Of a stretch of 64,000 bases of DNA, positions 34,700 to 43,203 are shown in pieces. Source of the stretch: Dyadobacter luteus (GTDB taxonomy: Bacteria; Bacteroidota; Bacteroidia; Cytophagales; Spirosomataceae). The notes under the pieces are model-generated. The model was not told where the DNA came from and searched no databases. It was given only the letters and a program-made list of their open reading frames with translations. The DNA lies in the NCBI RefSeq assembly GCF_003383615.1, contig NZ_QNUL01000023.1, positions 1 to 64,000 of the forward strand, read 5' to 3'. The first letter of the stretch is position 1. Each line of letters starts with the position of its first letter. A program made the translations under genes and the position numbers.

Positions 34700-34974
34700 A
34701 TGAAACATCTTTTTAACACTTACCTTTTATTACTTCTATTTCTTGTTGCGGTTGCTTCCTGCAAAAATGATGAACAAAAGCCGGAGCCCGCTGGAATGCA
34801 TTTACCTTTAACGGGAATACTTTAAAAACCTATTGGGTATATGAAGTGGATGGTCAGAAGCTAAGTCTGCATAATCCGGACAGGAACTTCGTGATTCTTG
34901 AACAGTCGGCAGATGAACTTGTGGTTAAAGAAACCGATACAGGTATTTATTACGCGTTCAAAAGATTAAACTGA
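34700..34974 (+). pseudogene. Small lipoprotein gene broken by a frameshift
   Basis: The first frame from ATG 34700 encodes a lipoprotein signal (MKHLFNTYLLLLLFLVAVASC) and CKNDEQKPEPAG before ending at a TAA near 34824. A second frame, shifted by one base, continues from about 34798 as AFTFNGNTLKTYWVYEVDGQ and DGQKLSLHNPDRNFV, ending at 34974. Joining them by restoring one base near 34790-34797 gives one uninterrupted small lipoprotein. No slippery sequence is visible, so programmed frameshifting is unlikely. It sits between XusB-like and PepSY genes, so it was probably a minor member of the siderophore operon. Sequencing error is the other explanation. Confidence 0.75.
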
Positions 34975-34978
34975 GTAC

Positions 34979-35014
34979 GTCGGGCAGAAAAAATATATTT
35001 TTTTTCTGCCCGAC
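34979..35014 (+). terminator. Strong hairpin terminator
   Basis: GTCGGGCAGAAAAAA and TTTTTTTTCTGCCCGAC form a long stem (GC-rich base, A/T core) with a short loop; it follows the frameshifted lipoprotein stop. It would separate the PepSY gene, 90 bases downstream, from the XusA/B-like genes unless readthrough occurs. Confidence 0.75.
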
Positions 35015-35103
35015 ATTCGGGTTAAGGGGTAGTTATGCAACTTATATATGAATGCCACCTGATCCTCAACCAAAAAACAGGAATGTAGCAGCTATTCAAT
35101 GAT

Positions 35104-36468
35104 ATGAATCCTTTAAAAAGATCGGGTAAGGTATTGGAAAATGGAGGAAAGGTAAAGCGTGAAGGAAAGTCTACTTTCAGAAAAGTCAATGACTGGCTTC
35201 ATCTTTGGCTGGGTTTGATTTCCGGAATTATCGTTTTCATCGTATGTGTAACTGGTTGTATCTGGGTTTTTAATTCCGAGATAACCTGGCTTATTGAGCC
35301 TGAGACACGAGCAGAAAAGCAGGAAAAGGCTGTACTAGCTCCCTCAGTGATACGTGAGATTGCAGCCCAAAAATTTCCCGGGCAGAAGGTTACCTATGCG
35401 CAGTTGCAACAGGGAAGAGCTGTGAACGTGGGCGTTGGCGACTACGATGCTGCTTTTTATTATACGGTACTGATGAATCCATATACAGGTGAGATTCAGG
35501 CAGTAAAAAAGCATTTGAAAGATGAAGAGGATTTTTTTCGCTGGATATTGAACGGGCACAGGTTTCTCTGGCTGCCCTGGGAAATAGGCCGGCCAATAGT
35601 AAATTATGCCACCATGGTTTTTGTGGTACTACTGATTACAGGACTGATATGGTGGTATCCTAAAAAATGGACACAAAGCACACGCGACAAGAGTTTTAAG
35701 ATCAAACGGAATGGTACATGGAAACGTATCAACCTGGATCTTCATAATGTACTTGGATTTTACTCATTGTTATTTTTACTCGCCATCGCACTCACGGGCA
35801 TGGTTTATGGAATAGAATGGTATAGTAACGGTTTGTATTGGGTAACATCAGGAGGTGAGTCAGAACCGGAATGGAAGGAAAACAAATCGGATTCGTTGCA
35901 AAATGGTAAATTTTATACTTCGGCGCAGGCATTAGATAAAGCGTGGGCCAAGGTCGTAGCTGAGAATCCGGCCACAACAGGGTTTTACTATGGATTTCCT
36001 GATACGACGGATACGAAATCAACGCTCAATTTTACGGTTTATCCAACAGCAGGACAATTTTACAATACTGTCTCTTATAATTTTGACAGACATACTTTGA
36101 AAAGGTTGGAGCGGAACGAAGTATATGATAAAGCCTTTGCTGAAGCCTCTTTTGCGGGTAAATTGCGTCGGATGAATTATGATATCCATGTGGGAAGTAT
36201 ATTAGGTTTCCCTGGAAAGGTGCTTGCATTTCTGGCAGCCTTAATAGGCGCATCTCTTCCGGTAACAGGTTTTATCATCTGGTGGAACAGAAAAGGCTTT
36301 GGAAATGGTAAAAAGAAGAAAGTTGGGAAGGCGACGAAGCAACCGGGAGTAAAACCCAAAGCAGATTCAGCAGGAGCAGAACCCCGGAAACCGGCATTTA
36401 GACCCAAGGCTGTAAAACCGGAAGTTTCGGTTAATTTGAATGTGAGTGATAATGCAGGCAATGATTAG
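35104..36468 (+). CDS. PepSY-associated membrane protein (XusC/PiuB-like)
   Basis: 454 aa. Four to five membrane helices: a first at about 39-59 (LISGIIVFIVCVTGCIWVF), PepSY-like loop (YAQLQQGRAVNVGVGDYDAAF), second helix (VFVVLLITGLIWWYP), third (FYSLLFLLAIALTGMVYG), fourth near 365-390 (VGSILGFPGKVLAFLAALIG) and a C-terminal basic tail rich in KKKK, P and A. PepSY/PiuB proteins act with siderophore receptors, probably reducing iron or releasing it in the periplasm; XusC of B. thetaiotaomicron belongs here. The lysine-rich tail (about 400-430) is unusually long. Located after the terminator at 34979, before the second DUF4374 gene. Confidence 0.9.
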   Translation: MNPLKRSGKVLENGGKVKREGKSTFRKVNDWLHLWLGLISGIIVFIVCVTGCIWVFNSEITWLIEPETRAEKQEKAVLAPSVIREIAAQKFPGQKVTYAQLQQGRAVNVGVGDYDAAFYYTVLMNPYTGEIQAVKKHLKDEEDFFRWILNGHRFLWLPWEIGRPIVNYATMVFVVLLITGLIWWYPKKWTQSTRDKSFKIKRNGTWKRINLDLHNVLGFYSLLFLLAIALTGMVYGIEWYSNGLYWVTSGGESEPEWKENKSDSLQNGKFYTSAQALDKAWAKVVAENPATTGFYYGFPDTTDTKSTLNFTVYPTAGQFYNTVSYNFDRHTLKRLERNEVYDKAFAEASFAGKLRRMNYDIHVGSILGFPGKVLAFLAALIGASLPVTGFIIWWNRKGFGNGKKKKVGKATKQPGVKPKADSAGAEPRKPAFRPKAVKPEVSVNLNVSDNAGND

Positions 36469-36491
36469 TGATGCTGTCAATGTGATGATGT

Positions 36492-36525
36492 TGTCAACCC
36501 TGAGCGTAGTAGAAGGGATTGTCAC
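36492..36525. repeat. Dispersed repeat fragment
   Basis: TGTCAACCCTGAGCG then TAGTAGAAGGGATTGTCAC, resembling the TGTCATCCTGAGCG-GAAGGATCT elements dispersed in bacterial genomes and the block at 23817-23886. It lies in a 240-base gap between PepSY and the third DUF4374 gene. Confidence 0.4.
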
Positions 36526-36708
36526 AATCTTCGTTCCACCACGCGGCGGAACAAGTTAAGGTCGCCAATTTCTAGTCATCGTATAATCAGGATCGGTAGT
36601 TTTGTCATAAAGAGATAAAAGAAATAAATAAAAAATGGGAAACAATGTGTTTTTGTAACTTTACAGATCAGGATAAATACATTGATAACCATTAATTAAA
36701 GGATTTTT

Positions 36709-37902
36709 GTGAGACCGTTTCGAATCATTTTTTTATACCTTTTGGTTACGGCGTTTTTGTTTAAGGCCTGTACATCAGCGCAAAAGGAAACAGATGCAGA
36801 ACGGACTAAAGCAAAGTACGGTATCATTGTTTTCGCGGGAGAAGAGGAAGATGAGGAATATTTGCTGACAACTGATTCATTGTCAGGTGGTTTTTTGAAA
36901 ATAAGACCGGATGCTGAAAAAATATACAGTTTGGTATCAGCTTACGGGAACGGATATTTTTATGGTATTGATGACGGTAAGCCTAAGTTTACCAGGTACA
37001 TCCCGACTGACAAAGGTTTGATAACAGACGTTGAAATTCCGTTTCATCAGGTAGCCTGGAATGCTTATGAGAGCTGGTATAACTGGATTGATGACAATAC
37101 GATATTGCTGGGAAGTTCTATGGACGGACATAGGTTTACTTATAGTATTATCGATGTGAAATCCATGAAAATTGTAAAGAGTGGAGATCTGGATATACCG
37201 CAACCGGCAGATGATCAGCATTTTGGTGGTGTCCTGGGAGTTTATCGTGACAACCGGCTTTTTGTAGGCTACACGCACCATACAGGATGGCAAAGTAAAA
37301 AACCAAGCAGCGATACTACATTTCTGGCGGTGATTGAATATCCGTCTATGAAAACATTGAAAATTGAGACGGATACGCGTTCAACGTCGCCGGGAGGACT
37401 TTACCTGCACGCAACCTATTCCATGCAGGAAAATGGAGACATCTATTTTCTGGCGGCTCCGGGTGAGCGAACTCACCGGCATCATTCGGCCAAAACGGCT
37501 CTTTACAGAATCCGGAAAGGTACCGAAACACTTGATAAAGAGTATTTTTTTGAAATTGGTGACGCAGATAAGGAAGGTTATATGCTCTATCCTTTGGGGG
37601 AAGGCAAAGCGCTCATCAAGATGATCGAAAGAAAGAAAGTGAAACAGTATATGGATTATCTGGGTCGCGGTGTGGCTGACTATTATCTGCTTGATATTCA
37701 CGCACAAACCAAAACCAAACTGGACCTGCCTGCGGATGTACTGGGCTTCACAGAGAATGTGCTGGTTGATAATGGAATGGCTTATATTGGTGTGACGGAA
37801 AAGAAGAATGAATCCTACGTCTGGGAATACAACACCAAGACGGGGTCTCTTAAAAAGGGGCTTAAAGTGGAAGGAAAAGCGTTGATTATCAAAAAACTAT
37901 AG
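36709..37902 (+). CDS. DUF4374-like (XusB-type) lipoprotein, right copy
   Basis: 397 aa from GTG at 36709, after AAAGG in the upstream TTAATTAAAGGATTTTT. Signal ends in FKAC (Cys21). Body markers shared with the left paralogue: LTTDSLSGG, RLFVGYTHHT, TDTRSTSPGGLYLHATYS, GDIYFLAAPG, LGEGKALIK and the end SLKKGLKVEGK. These match the left copy better than the central copy, so these two probably derive from one duplication. Next is a second TonB receptor, so this may be a second siderophore-binding/receptor pair. Confidence 0.82.
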   Translation: MRPFRIIFLYLLVTAFLFKACTSAQKETDAERTKAKYGIIVFAGEEEDEEYLLTTDSLSGGFLKIRPDAEKIYSLVSAYGNGYFYGIDDGKPKFTRYIPTDKGLITDVEIPFHQVAWNAYESWYNWIDDNTILLGSSMDGHRFTYSIIDVKSMKIVKSGDLDIPQPADDQHFGGVLGVYRDNRLFVGYTHHTGWQSKKPSSDTTFLAVIEYPSMKTLKIETDTRSTSPGGLYLHATYSMQENGDIYFLAAPGERTHRHHSAKTALYRIRKGTETLDKEYFFEIGDADKEGYMLYPLGEGKALIKMIERKKVKQYMDYLGRGVADYYLLDIHAQTKTKLDLPADVLGFTENVLVDNGMAYIGVTEKKNESYVWEYNTKTGSLKKGLKVEGKALIIKKL

Positions 37903-38027
37903 AAATATCGGATTCCGAGGAAGGGGATCCGGAAATAATATTCGGGGGGAGTGCTACTGTAAATCAGATGGCACGATGACCTGTATGCGTCTAACAAAAA
38001 ATCTAAATACCTGATTAAGGGTATCAA

Positions 38028-40475
38028 ATGAAAAACACAACAAGAAATTTCACCATGCTGGCTGCGGCATGGCTGGCCGGAGGTCTGGCTTTTGGTCAGA
38101 ATACAGCCTCTGTCCGCGGACAACTCAGCAGCGTTTCGGGTCAACCGATAGAATACGCAACAGTGGCGTTGTTTTCAGCAAAAGACTCACTGCTGGCCAA
38201 AGGGACACTTTCTGATTCTACCGGAAAGTTCATGTTTGAGAAAGTGCCGGGAAAAACATATTACGTCACCGCTGGTTTTGTAGGTTATAAGACTTATACT
38301 TCAACACTGATTAATCTTACAGGTAATGAGGTAAATCTGGGTAAGATAACGATGGAAGCCGATGAGCAATTGCTGCAAACGGTGACAGTTACGGCGAAGA
38401 AGCCATTAGTGGAACAGCGTATCGACAGGACTATTCTTAATATTGAGAACAGCATTCTGGCCGAGGGAAATACAGCGTTGGAATTGCTGGAGCGGGCTCC
38501 GGGCGTAACGGTCGACGATGAGGGAAATGTTTCATTGAAAGGAAGAGCCGGAGTTACCATCATGCTGAATGGGAAGCTGACTTATCTTTCACAACGGGAA
38601 CTGACTACTTTGCTGAGGGGGACTGCTTCCGGATCTGTGTCCAGAATAGAAATTATCGCCAATCCTTCTGCTAAGTACGATGCCGCTGGTAATTCCGGTA
38701 TGATCAACATTGTGCTTAAAAAGAGTGACAAAGCGGGTATCAATGGAAGTGTGTATGTGAATGCCGCCCGAAGCAGAGCCAATCGTTATGGTGCAGGAAC
38801 AAATCTGAACTACCGGAGTGGGAAGGTGAACGTATATGGCAGTTATGACCGGGCTTACCGGGGAGAAATCGAATATGTTAGTTATGTCAGGCGATTTCAT
38901 GACGGAAATCCCGGAGCAGTTCCCAATCGTATTTCTTACCAAGATACCAGAACAAACGAACCGCTTTACACCAACAACTACAAAGCAGGGGTTGACTTTT
39001 TTGCAAATGAAAAAAATACTTTCGGGATTTTGGTTAAAGGAAATTTCGGTAAATACATCAATGATAATAACACCAGTAACCTGCTGGTTTCAGGCGCGGG
39101 AGATGTACTAAGTCGTCCTCAGACCCATAATGATAATCTGGATCGTTGGAACAGTACAGCCTACAATGCGAACTGGGTGCATCAGTTCGACGACAAAGGA
39201 CGTGAGTTTTCGGTGGATCTTGATTATTCAGTCAATGATAACAGATCCAACCAAACAATGGATACCCGCTATCTGAATGACGAGAATCCTTCGCTCGCAA
39301 CGCGTTCGGTTAGGAAAGGTTTTGTACCGTCTCTTACTTATGTTTATGTGGGTAAATTAGATTATGTGCATCCGTTCGGAGAAAAGGCCAAGCTGGAAAC
39401 GGGTTGGAAAAGTAGCTATGTGGATGTAGACAATAATCTCAACTATGATACATTGAGCAACGGTCAGTGGGTGAAAGATCCGTCATGGAGCAATCACTTC
39501 AAGTACAAGGAAACCATTCACGCCGGCTATGTGAATGTAAGTAAGGAATTTGGCAAGCTAAGTTTGCAACTCGGATTGAGAGGAGAGAATACACAGACAA
39601 CCAGTAACCAGGTAACCACAGACTCACTGGTGAAGCGTAACTATTTTCAGCTTTTCCCAAGCTTTTTTGCGACACAAACTTTTAATGACAAACATACCGG
39701 ACAGTTTTCGTACAGCCGAAGAGTGGAACGACCTGATTACAGTGACCTTAATCCATTCCGCTTTTTACGTGATCCGTTTTTGTATTATGAAGGAAATCCT
39801 TTTCTGCGGCCCGAGCTTACACATTCATTGGAACTGAGCCATTCATTAAAAGGGAAGTTTATAACAGCCATTAATTACAGCTACACATCGGATGTAATGA
39901 ACTGGATGATGGGACAGGTGGATTCGCTGAATACCACATCGCAAAGTCCGCAGAACCTTAAGAGCTTTATTAATTACGGAATCAGTTTTACAGCCTCTTT
40001 ACAACCTGCCAGCTGGTGGAGTAGCAACAATTTCGTCAATGTGTATCGGAATCAGTACAAAGGAGATCAGAATGGAGGAGATTTGAACAACAGCATTGTT
40101 ACTTTCTCATTCAATACTCAGAATACGTTCACTTTCGGTAATGGGTATTCTGCCGAACTGACCGGTTACTATAATTCAAAAACTGTATACGGTGTATTTG
40201 TAACGAAGGGATACTCTGTAATCTCGGCGGGAGTGCAGAAGTCTGTCTTTAGCAAAAAGGCCACTGTGAAGCTCATGGTAAATGACATTTTTCAGGGACG
40301 CCAGCGCATTCAGCGTGCGCGCTACGAGAATCTGGATATGAACGGACATATTCGTTTTGACAGCAGAATGGCTACGTTATCGTTCTCGTATCGTTTCGGA
40401 AAAGACATTATTCCTTCAAGAAGAAGACAGTCGGGCAGTGAAGATATTCAGAACCGTGTAAAAGGTGGATCATGA
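38028..40475 (+). CDS. TonB-dependent receptor of the OMP_b-brl_3 type
   Basis: 815 aa. Signal peptide ending in LAFGQ (residue 24); carboxypeptidase-regulatory-like domain 27-115 (VRGQLSSVSGQPIEYATVALF ... YVTAGFVGYKTYTS); plug region about 130-225 (ALELLERAPGVTVDDEGNVSL, GVTIMLNGKLTYLSQRELTTL); then an outer membrane barrel of the TonB-dependent 'OMP_b-brl_3' branch (YSRRVERPDYSDLNPFRFLR is a signature of that branch). Its stop overlaps the next gene by four bases. Probably imports a second siderophore or works with the DUF4374 lipoprotein just before it. Confidence 0.9.
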   Translation: MKNTTRNFTMLAAAWLAGGLAFGQNTASVRGQLSSVSGQPIEYATVALFSAKDSLLAKGTLSDSTGKFMFEKVPGKTYYVTAGFVGYKTYTSTLINLTGNEVNLGKITMEADEQLLQTVTVTAKKPLVEQRIDRTILNIENSILAEGNTALELLERAPGVTVDDEGNVSLKGRAGVTIMLNGKLTYLSQRELTTLLRGTASGSVSRIEIIANPSAKYDAAGNSGMINIVLKKSDKAGINGSVYVNAARSRANRYGAGTNLNYRSGKVNVYGSYDRAYRGEIEYVSYVRRFHDGNPGAVPNRISYQDTRTNEPLYTNNYKAGVDFFANEKNTFGILVKGNFGKYINDNNTSNLLVSGAGDVLSRPQTHNDNLDRWNSTAYNANWVHQFDDKGREFSVDLDYSVNDNRSNQTMDTRYLNDENPSLATRSVRKGFVPSLTYVYVGKLDYVHPFGEKAKLETGWKSSYVDVDNNLNYDTLSNGQWVKDPSWSNHFKYKETIHAGYVNVSKEFGKLSLQLGLRGENTQTTSNQVTTDSLVKRNYFQLFPSFFATQTFNDKHTGQFSYSRRVERPDYSDLNPFRFLRDPFLYYEGNPFLRPELTHSLELSHSLKGKFITAINYSYTSDVMNWMMGQVDSLNTTSQSPQNLKSFINYGISFTASLQPASWWSSNNFVNVYRNQYKGDQNGGDLNNSIVTFSFNTQNTFTFGNGYSAELTGYYNSKTVYGVFVTKGYSVISAGVQKSVFSKKATVKLMVNDIFQGRQRIQRARYENLDMNGHIRFDSRMATLSFSYRFGKDIIPSRRRQSGSEDIQNRVKGGS

Positions 40476-40744
40476 GCAGGATTTCAACAAAGATCAAAGC
40501 TTATTGCAAAGCGAAAGGCGTTCGCTGCCCGGGTAAAAAACTACTGGTAGCAGATTATTTACAAAAGACTAAGGACTATACGGATGCCGCCAACCTGTAT
40601 CTTTTGCTACGCAACAGTTATGTAAAAATCAGTCCTGCTACGGTGTATCAGTCATTGAACTGGCTTACAGAAAATGGCTTTGTGGAGTGTCGAACTTCGG
40701 ACCAGACAGGCACCCGTGAAAGCAGATACAGGGTTAGGATATAA
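40472..40744 (+). CDS. Fur-type winged-helix domain without sensor domain
   Basis: 90 aa. The segment ISPATVYQSLNWLTENGFVE matches the recognition-helix region of Fur-family regulators (usually T-ATVYRxL-xLxexGxV), preceded by KAKGVRCPGKKLLVADYLQ. Full-length Fur proteins have about 140 residues, with a C-terminal dimerisation domain holding the metal-binding HHH and CxxC residues; none of this is present and the frame ends 24 residues after the helix (..TRESRYRVRI). Its ATG overlaps the TonB receptor stop (ATGA), so it is translationally coupled. It might bind DNA with low affinity, or antagonise a full Fur protein. It is not a simple truncation at a contig edge. Confidence 0.8.
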   Translation: MSRISTKIKAYCKAKGVRCPGKKLLVADYLQKTKDYTDAANLYLLLRNSYVKISPATVYQSLNWLTENGFVECRTSDQTGTRESRYRVRI

Positions 40745-40873
40745 AAGGATTTCTTAAAAAATGTGAAACACATTGCATTTATAAAAACTAATACTTTTCT
40801 TTGTCTATCGAATTTATAGACTTTGTGTTTTCAGTCATATGGAAACAATCACTAATCAGCATTCTCAGGTAAA

Positions 40874-41254
40874 ATGATACATGAAAAGATATTCAAACTG
40901 GCAGTAGGTAGGGAGGCGAAAATTGTCATCAAGAGCCAAACCTTGAAAAATTCATCGGAAGTGAACTTTGATCTTGAATTTTTGATCAGAGACAACGAGG
41001 AAAATTTTCGCCCACCCATCGGGATGAATCATCCCCAATTCTGGAAGTTAAAAAAATACACAGCTGAGAAATCAAGGTTCCTGCAGCTGGAATACAGCGG
41101 TTTGTCAAGAAAGCAACTGAAAGAGAGCATCGCAGAATTTAAGGCGTTGTTTGGCCCTGATTACACTTTTCGGGATAAGACCGAAATAGGTGCCAGAGTG
41201 AAGAGCCTTAAAGGGATCAGAGTGAGTGCTTTGAGCAGAAGGATGCTTGCTTAG
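40874..41254 (+). CDS. Hypothetical protein, 126 aa
   Basis: I do not recognise the family. It is basic and cytoplasmic-looking: FKLAVGREAKIVIKSQTLKN, NHPQFWKLKKYTAEKSRFLQ, then LSRKQLKESIAEFKALFGPD. There is no signal or membrane helix. It follows the Fur-like gene after 129 bases and ends at a strong bidirectional terminator. It could belong to the iron cluster or be unrelated. Confidence 0.7.
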   Translation: MIHEKIFKLAVGREAKIVIKSQTLKNSSEVNFDLEFLIRDNEENFRPPIGMNHPQFWKLKKYTAEKSRFLQLEYSGLSRKQLKESIAEFKALFGPDYTFRDKTEIGARVKSLKGIRVSALSRRMLA

Positions 41255-41270
41255 TTACCCTGCTAAGTAT

Positions 41271-41312
41271 AAAAAACGGTCTGATCTACAATTTGCAAAT
41301 CAGACCGTTTTA
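41271..41312. terminator. Bidirectional hairpin terminator
   Basis: AAAACGGTCTGAT (41273-41285) and ATCAGACCGTTTT (41299-41311) form a perfect 13-base stem with a 13-base loop, A-rich before and T-rich after. Terminates the hypothetical gene at 40874 and guaB. Confidence 0.75.
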
Positions 41313-41325
41313 CTATGTTAAAAAT

Positions 41326-42813
41326 CTATTCTTTCACGATCACGTCATGTGCTCCACCTTCCACTATACTTACAGAAGATACCAATGTGATACGTGCATT
41401 GTCTTTCAGTTCTTTTATGGATAGTGTTCCGCAGCTGCACATCGTTGATTTGATCTTACCCAATGTAATAGCCAGGTTGTCTTTCAACGTACCTGCATAT
41501 GGAACATAACTGTCAACGCCTTCTTCAAATTTGAGTCCGTCGGTATCACCCATGTCATAACGTTCCCAGTTACGTGCGCGGTTAGATCCTTCACCCCAAT
41601 ACTCTTTTACATAGTTTCCGTTAACAAGGAGCTTTCTTGTAGGGCTTTCGTCAAAACGTGCGAAATAGCGACCCATCATCAGGAAATCTGCACCCATTGC
41701 AAGGGCAAGTACCATATGGTAATCCTGTGCAATACCACCATCCGAACAAATAGGGACATAAATACCGGTTTCTTCGAAATATTTATCTCTTGCTTCAGCC
41801 ACTTCGATCAGTGCAGTTGCTTGTCCGCGGCCTATACCTTTTGTTTCACGCGTGATACAGATAGAACCGCCACCAACACCCACTTTTATAAAATCTGCTC
41901 CGGATTCAACCAGGTACAAGAAGCCTTCTTTATCTACAACATTACCCGCACCCACTTTCACTTTATCACCAAACTCTTGCTTAATGTACTGTAGTGTGTC
42001 GCGCTGCCATTCCGAAAAGCCATCCGATGAATCAATACAAAGAATATCAGCACCAGCTTCAACCAATGCAGGAACACGCTCCTTGTAATCGCGGGTATTG
42101 ATACCGGCTCCTACAACCAGTTTTTTCTGCTTGTCCGTAAGTTCGTAAGGGTTGTCCTTATGGTTGTCATAATCTTTTCTGAATACAAAAAATCTGAATC
42201 GTGCTTCCTCGTCTATCACTGGAAGGCTGTTCAGCTTATGCTCCCAGATCAAATCGTTCGCTTCTTTCAAAGTGCAACCCAATTGCGCTGTAACCAGTTT
42301 CGAGAACGGAGTCATAAACTCCTTCACTTTCTTATCATGTGAATCAGTTCCGACTCTGTAATCACGGCTGGTAACAATTCCCAATAGTTTGCCTTCGGCT
42401 GTTCCGTCGTCTGTAATGGCAATGGTTGAGTGACCTGTTTTGGCCTTAAGAGCAATTACATCTCTCAATGTATGCTCCTGAGTGAGGTTAGCTGTACTGA
42501 TTACAAAACCTGACTTATGGTTTTTTACCTTACGAATCATTTCAGCCTGGTCCTGGATAGTCTGAGATCCGAACACAAAAGAAACCCCACCATTCTTTGC
42601 CAGTGCTATTGCCATGCCATCATTCGAAACTGATTGCATAATTGCAGAAACAAAGGGAACATTCAGTTCAATGTCAGGAGTTTGTCCCTTAGCGTATTTG
42701 GTTAGCGGAGTTTTTAGAGAAACCTTTGGAGGAACACAGTCTTTTGTAGTAAGTCCCGGAATAAGCAGGAATTCACTGAAAGTCCTTGACGTTTCGTTTA
42801 AGTACTTAGCCAT
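41326..42813 (-). CDS. guaB: IMP dehydrogenase, Tritrichomonas-foetus-like type
   Basis: 495 aa; oxidises IMP to XMP with NAD+, the committed step to GTP. The barrel is interrupted by a CBS pair (about residues 95-215). Catalytic residues fall at the same numbers as in the parasite enzyme: Cys319 in GGGSICITRETKGIGRGQ, Asp261, Arg382 and the Arg418-Tyr419 pair in RARNWERYD. The ending VSSVSIVEGGAHDVIVK is also shared. This form has GGGSICITR where most bacterial enzymes have GPGSICTTR. The start is the first ATG with the match to MAKYYNE of the parasite protein. It is a single stand-alone gene. Confidence 0.95.
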   Translation of the reverse strand: MAKYLNETSRTFSEFLLIPGLTTKDCVPPKVSLKTPLTKYAKGQTPDIELNVPFVSAIMQSVSNDGMAIALAKNGGVSFVFGSQTIQDQAEMIRKVKNHKSGFVISTANLTQEHTLRDVIALKAKTGHSTIAITDDGTAEGKLLGIVTSRDYRVGTDSHDKKVKEFMTPFSKLVTAQLGCTLKEANDLIWEHKLNSLPVIDEEARFRFFVFRKDYDNHKDNPYELTDKQKKLVVGAGINTRDYKERVPALVEAGADILCIDSSDGFSEWQRDTLQYIKQEFGDKVKVGAGNVVDKEGFLYLVESGADFIKVGVGGGSICITRETKGIGRGQATALIEVAEARDKYFEETGIYVPICSDGGIAQDYHMVLALAMGADFLMMGRYFARFDESPTRKLLVNGNYVKEYWGEGSNRARNWERYDMGDTDGLKFEEGVDSYVPYAGTLKDNLAITLGKIKSTMCSCGTLSIKELKDNARITLVSSVSIVEGGAHDVIVKE

Positions 42814-43203
42814 TGTATTTTTTTAAGTTTGAGGCTTTAATAGCTGCTTGGGGCAACTGGTTCTGTATGTAACTAAAATTTGTCGCCGGGAATTCGTTTT
42901 TTGCAAAAAATATTTTTTTGCCAGGATGGTATCTGCCGAATGATTATCTGCAAAACGATATGCTTGATGGCTTCATTCATGCAAATTTCAAAAGAAAATG
43001 CGGATTTTCAGCGTTAGCTCACGCAGATTTTACAAATTTATTAATCTTCTTTCCATCCGATCCTGAAAAGACTGTTGAGAAATCCTGGCTTCGCATCGCT
43101 TTTTTAAGGTAGCGTTAATTTTGCGGGTGACTATATATGTCGCAAAATATATATTGTACTTTTGGTGCAATCAGAAGTAACAGTAGAACCAACCCGGAGT
43201 TCC
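42814..43203. other. Intergenic region between divergent guaB and START-domain genes
   Basis: 390 bases. The part near guaB is AT-rich and presumably holds its promoter, but I see no clear TTTG/TAnnTTTG pair. A -7-like TACTTTTG for the START-domain gene lies at 43157-43164, 40 bases before its ATG. A 64-codon open frame in 42918-43112 shows no coding features. No repeat seen. Confidence 0.5.
43157..43164 (+). promoter_or_regulatory. Bacteroidota -7 element for the START-domain gene
   Basis: TACTTTTG matches TAnnTTTG; transcription would start near 43171. No TTTG at the right distance upstream (nearest is 43120-43123, 33 bases before). Supports starting the protein at 43204, not the upstream frame start. 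Confidence 0.4.

Noticed and set aside
34700..34974. Programmed -1 frameshift in the small lipoprotein gene
   Set aside because: No slippery heptamer or following structure at the shift point; a one-base loss explains it better.
42918..43112. A 64-codon frame between guaB and the START-domain gene
   Set aside because: No homology-like pattern, signal or conserved spacing; it lies in an AT-rich promoter region.
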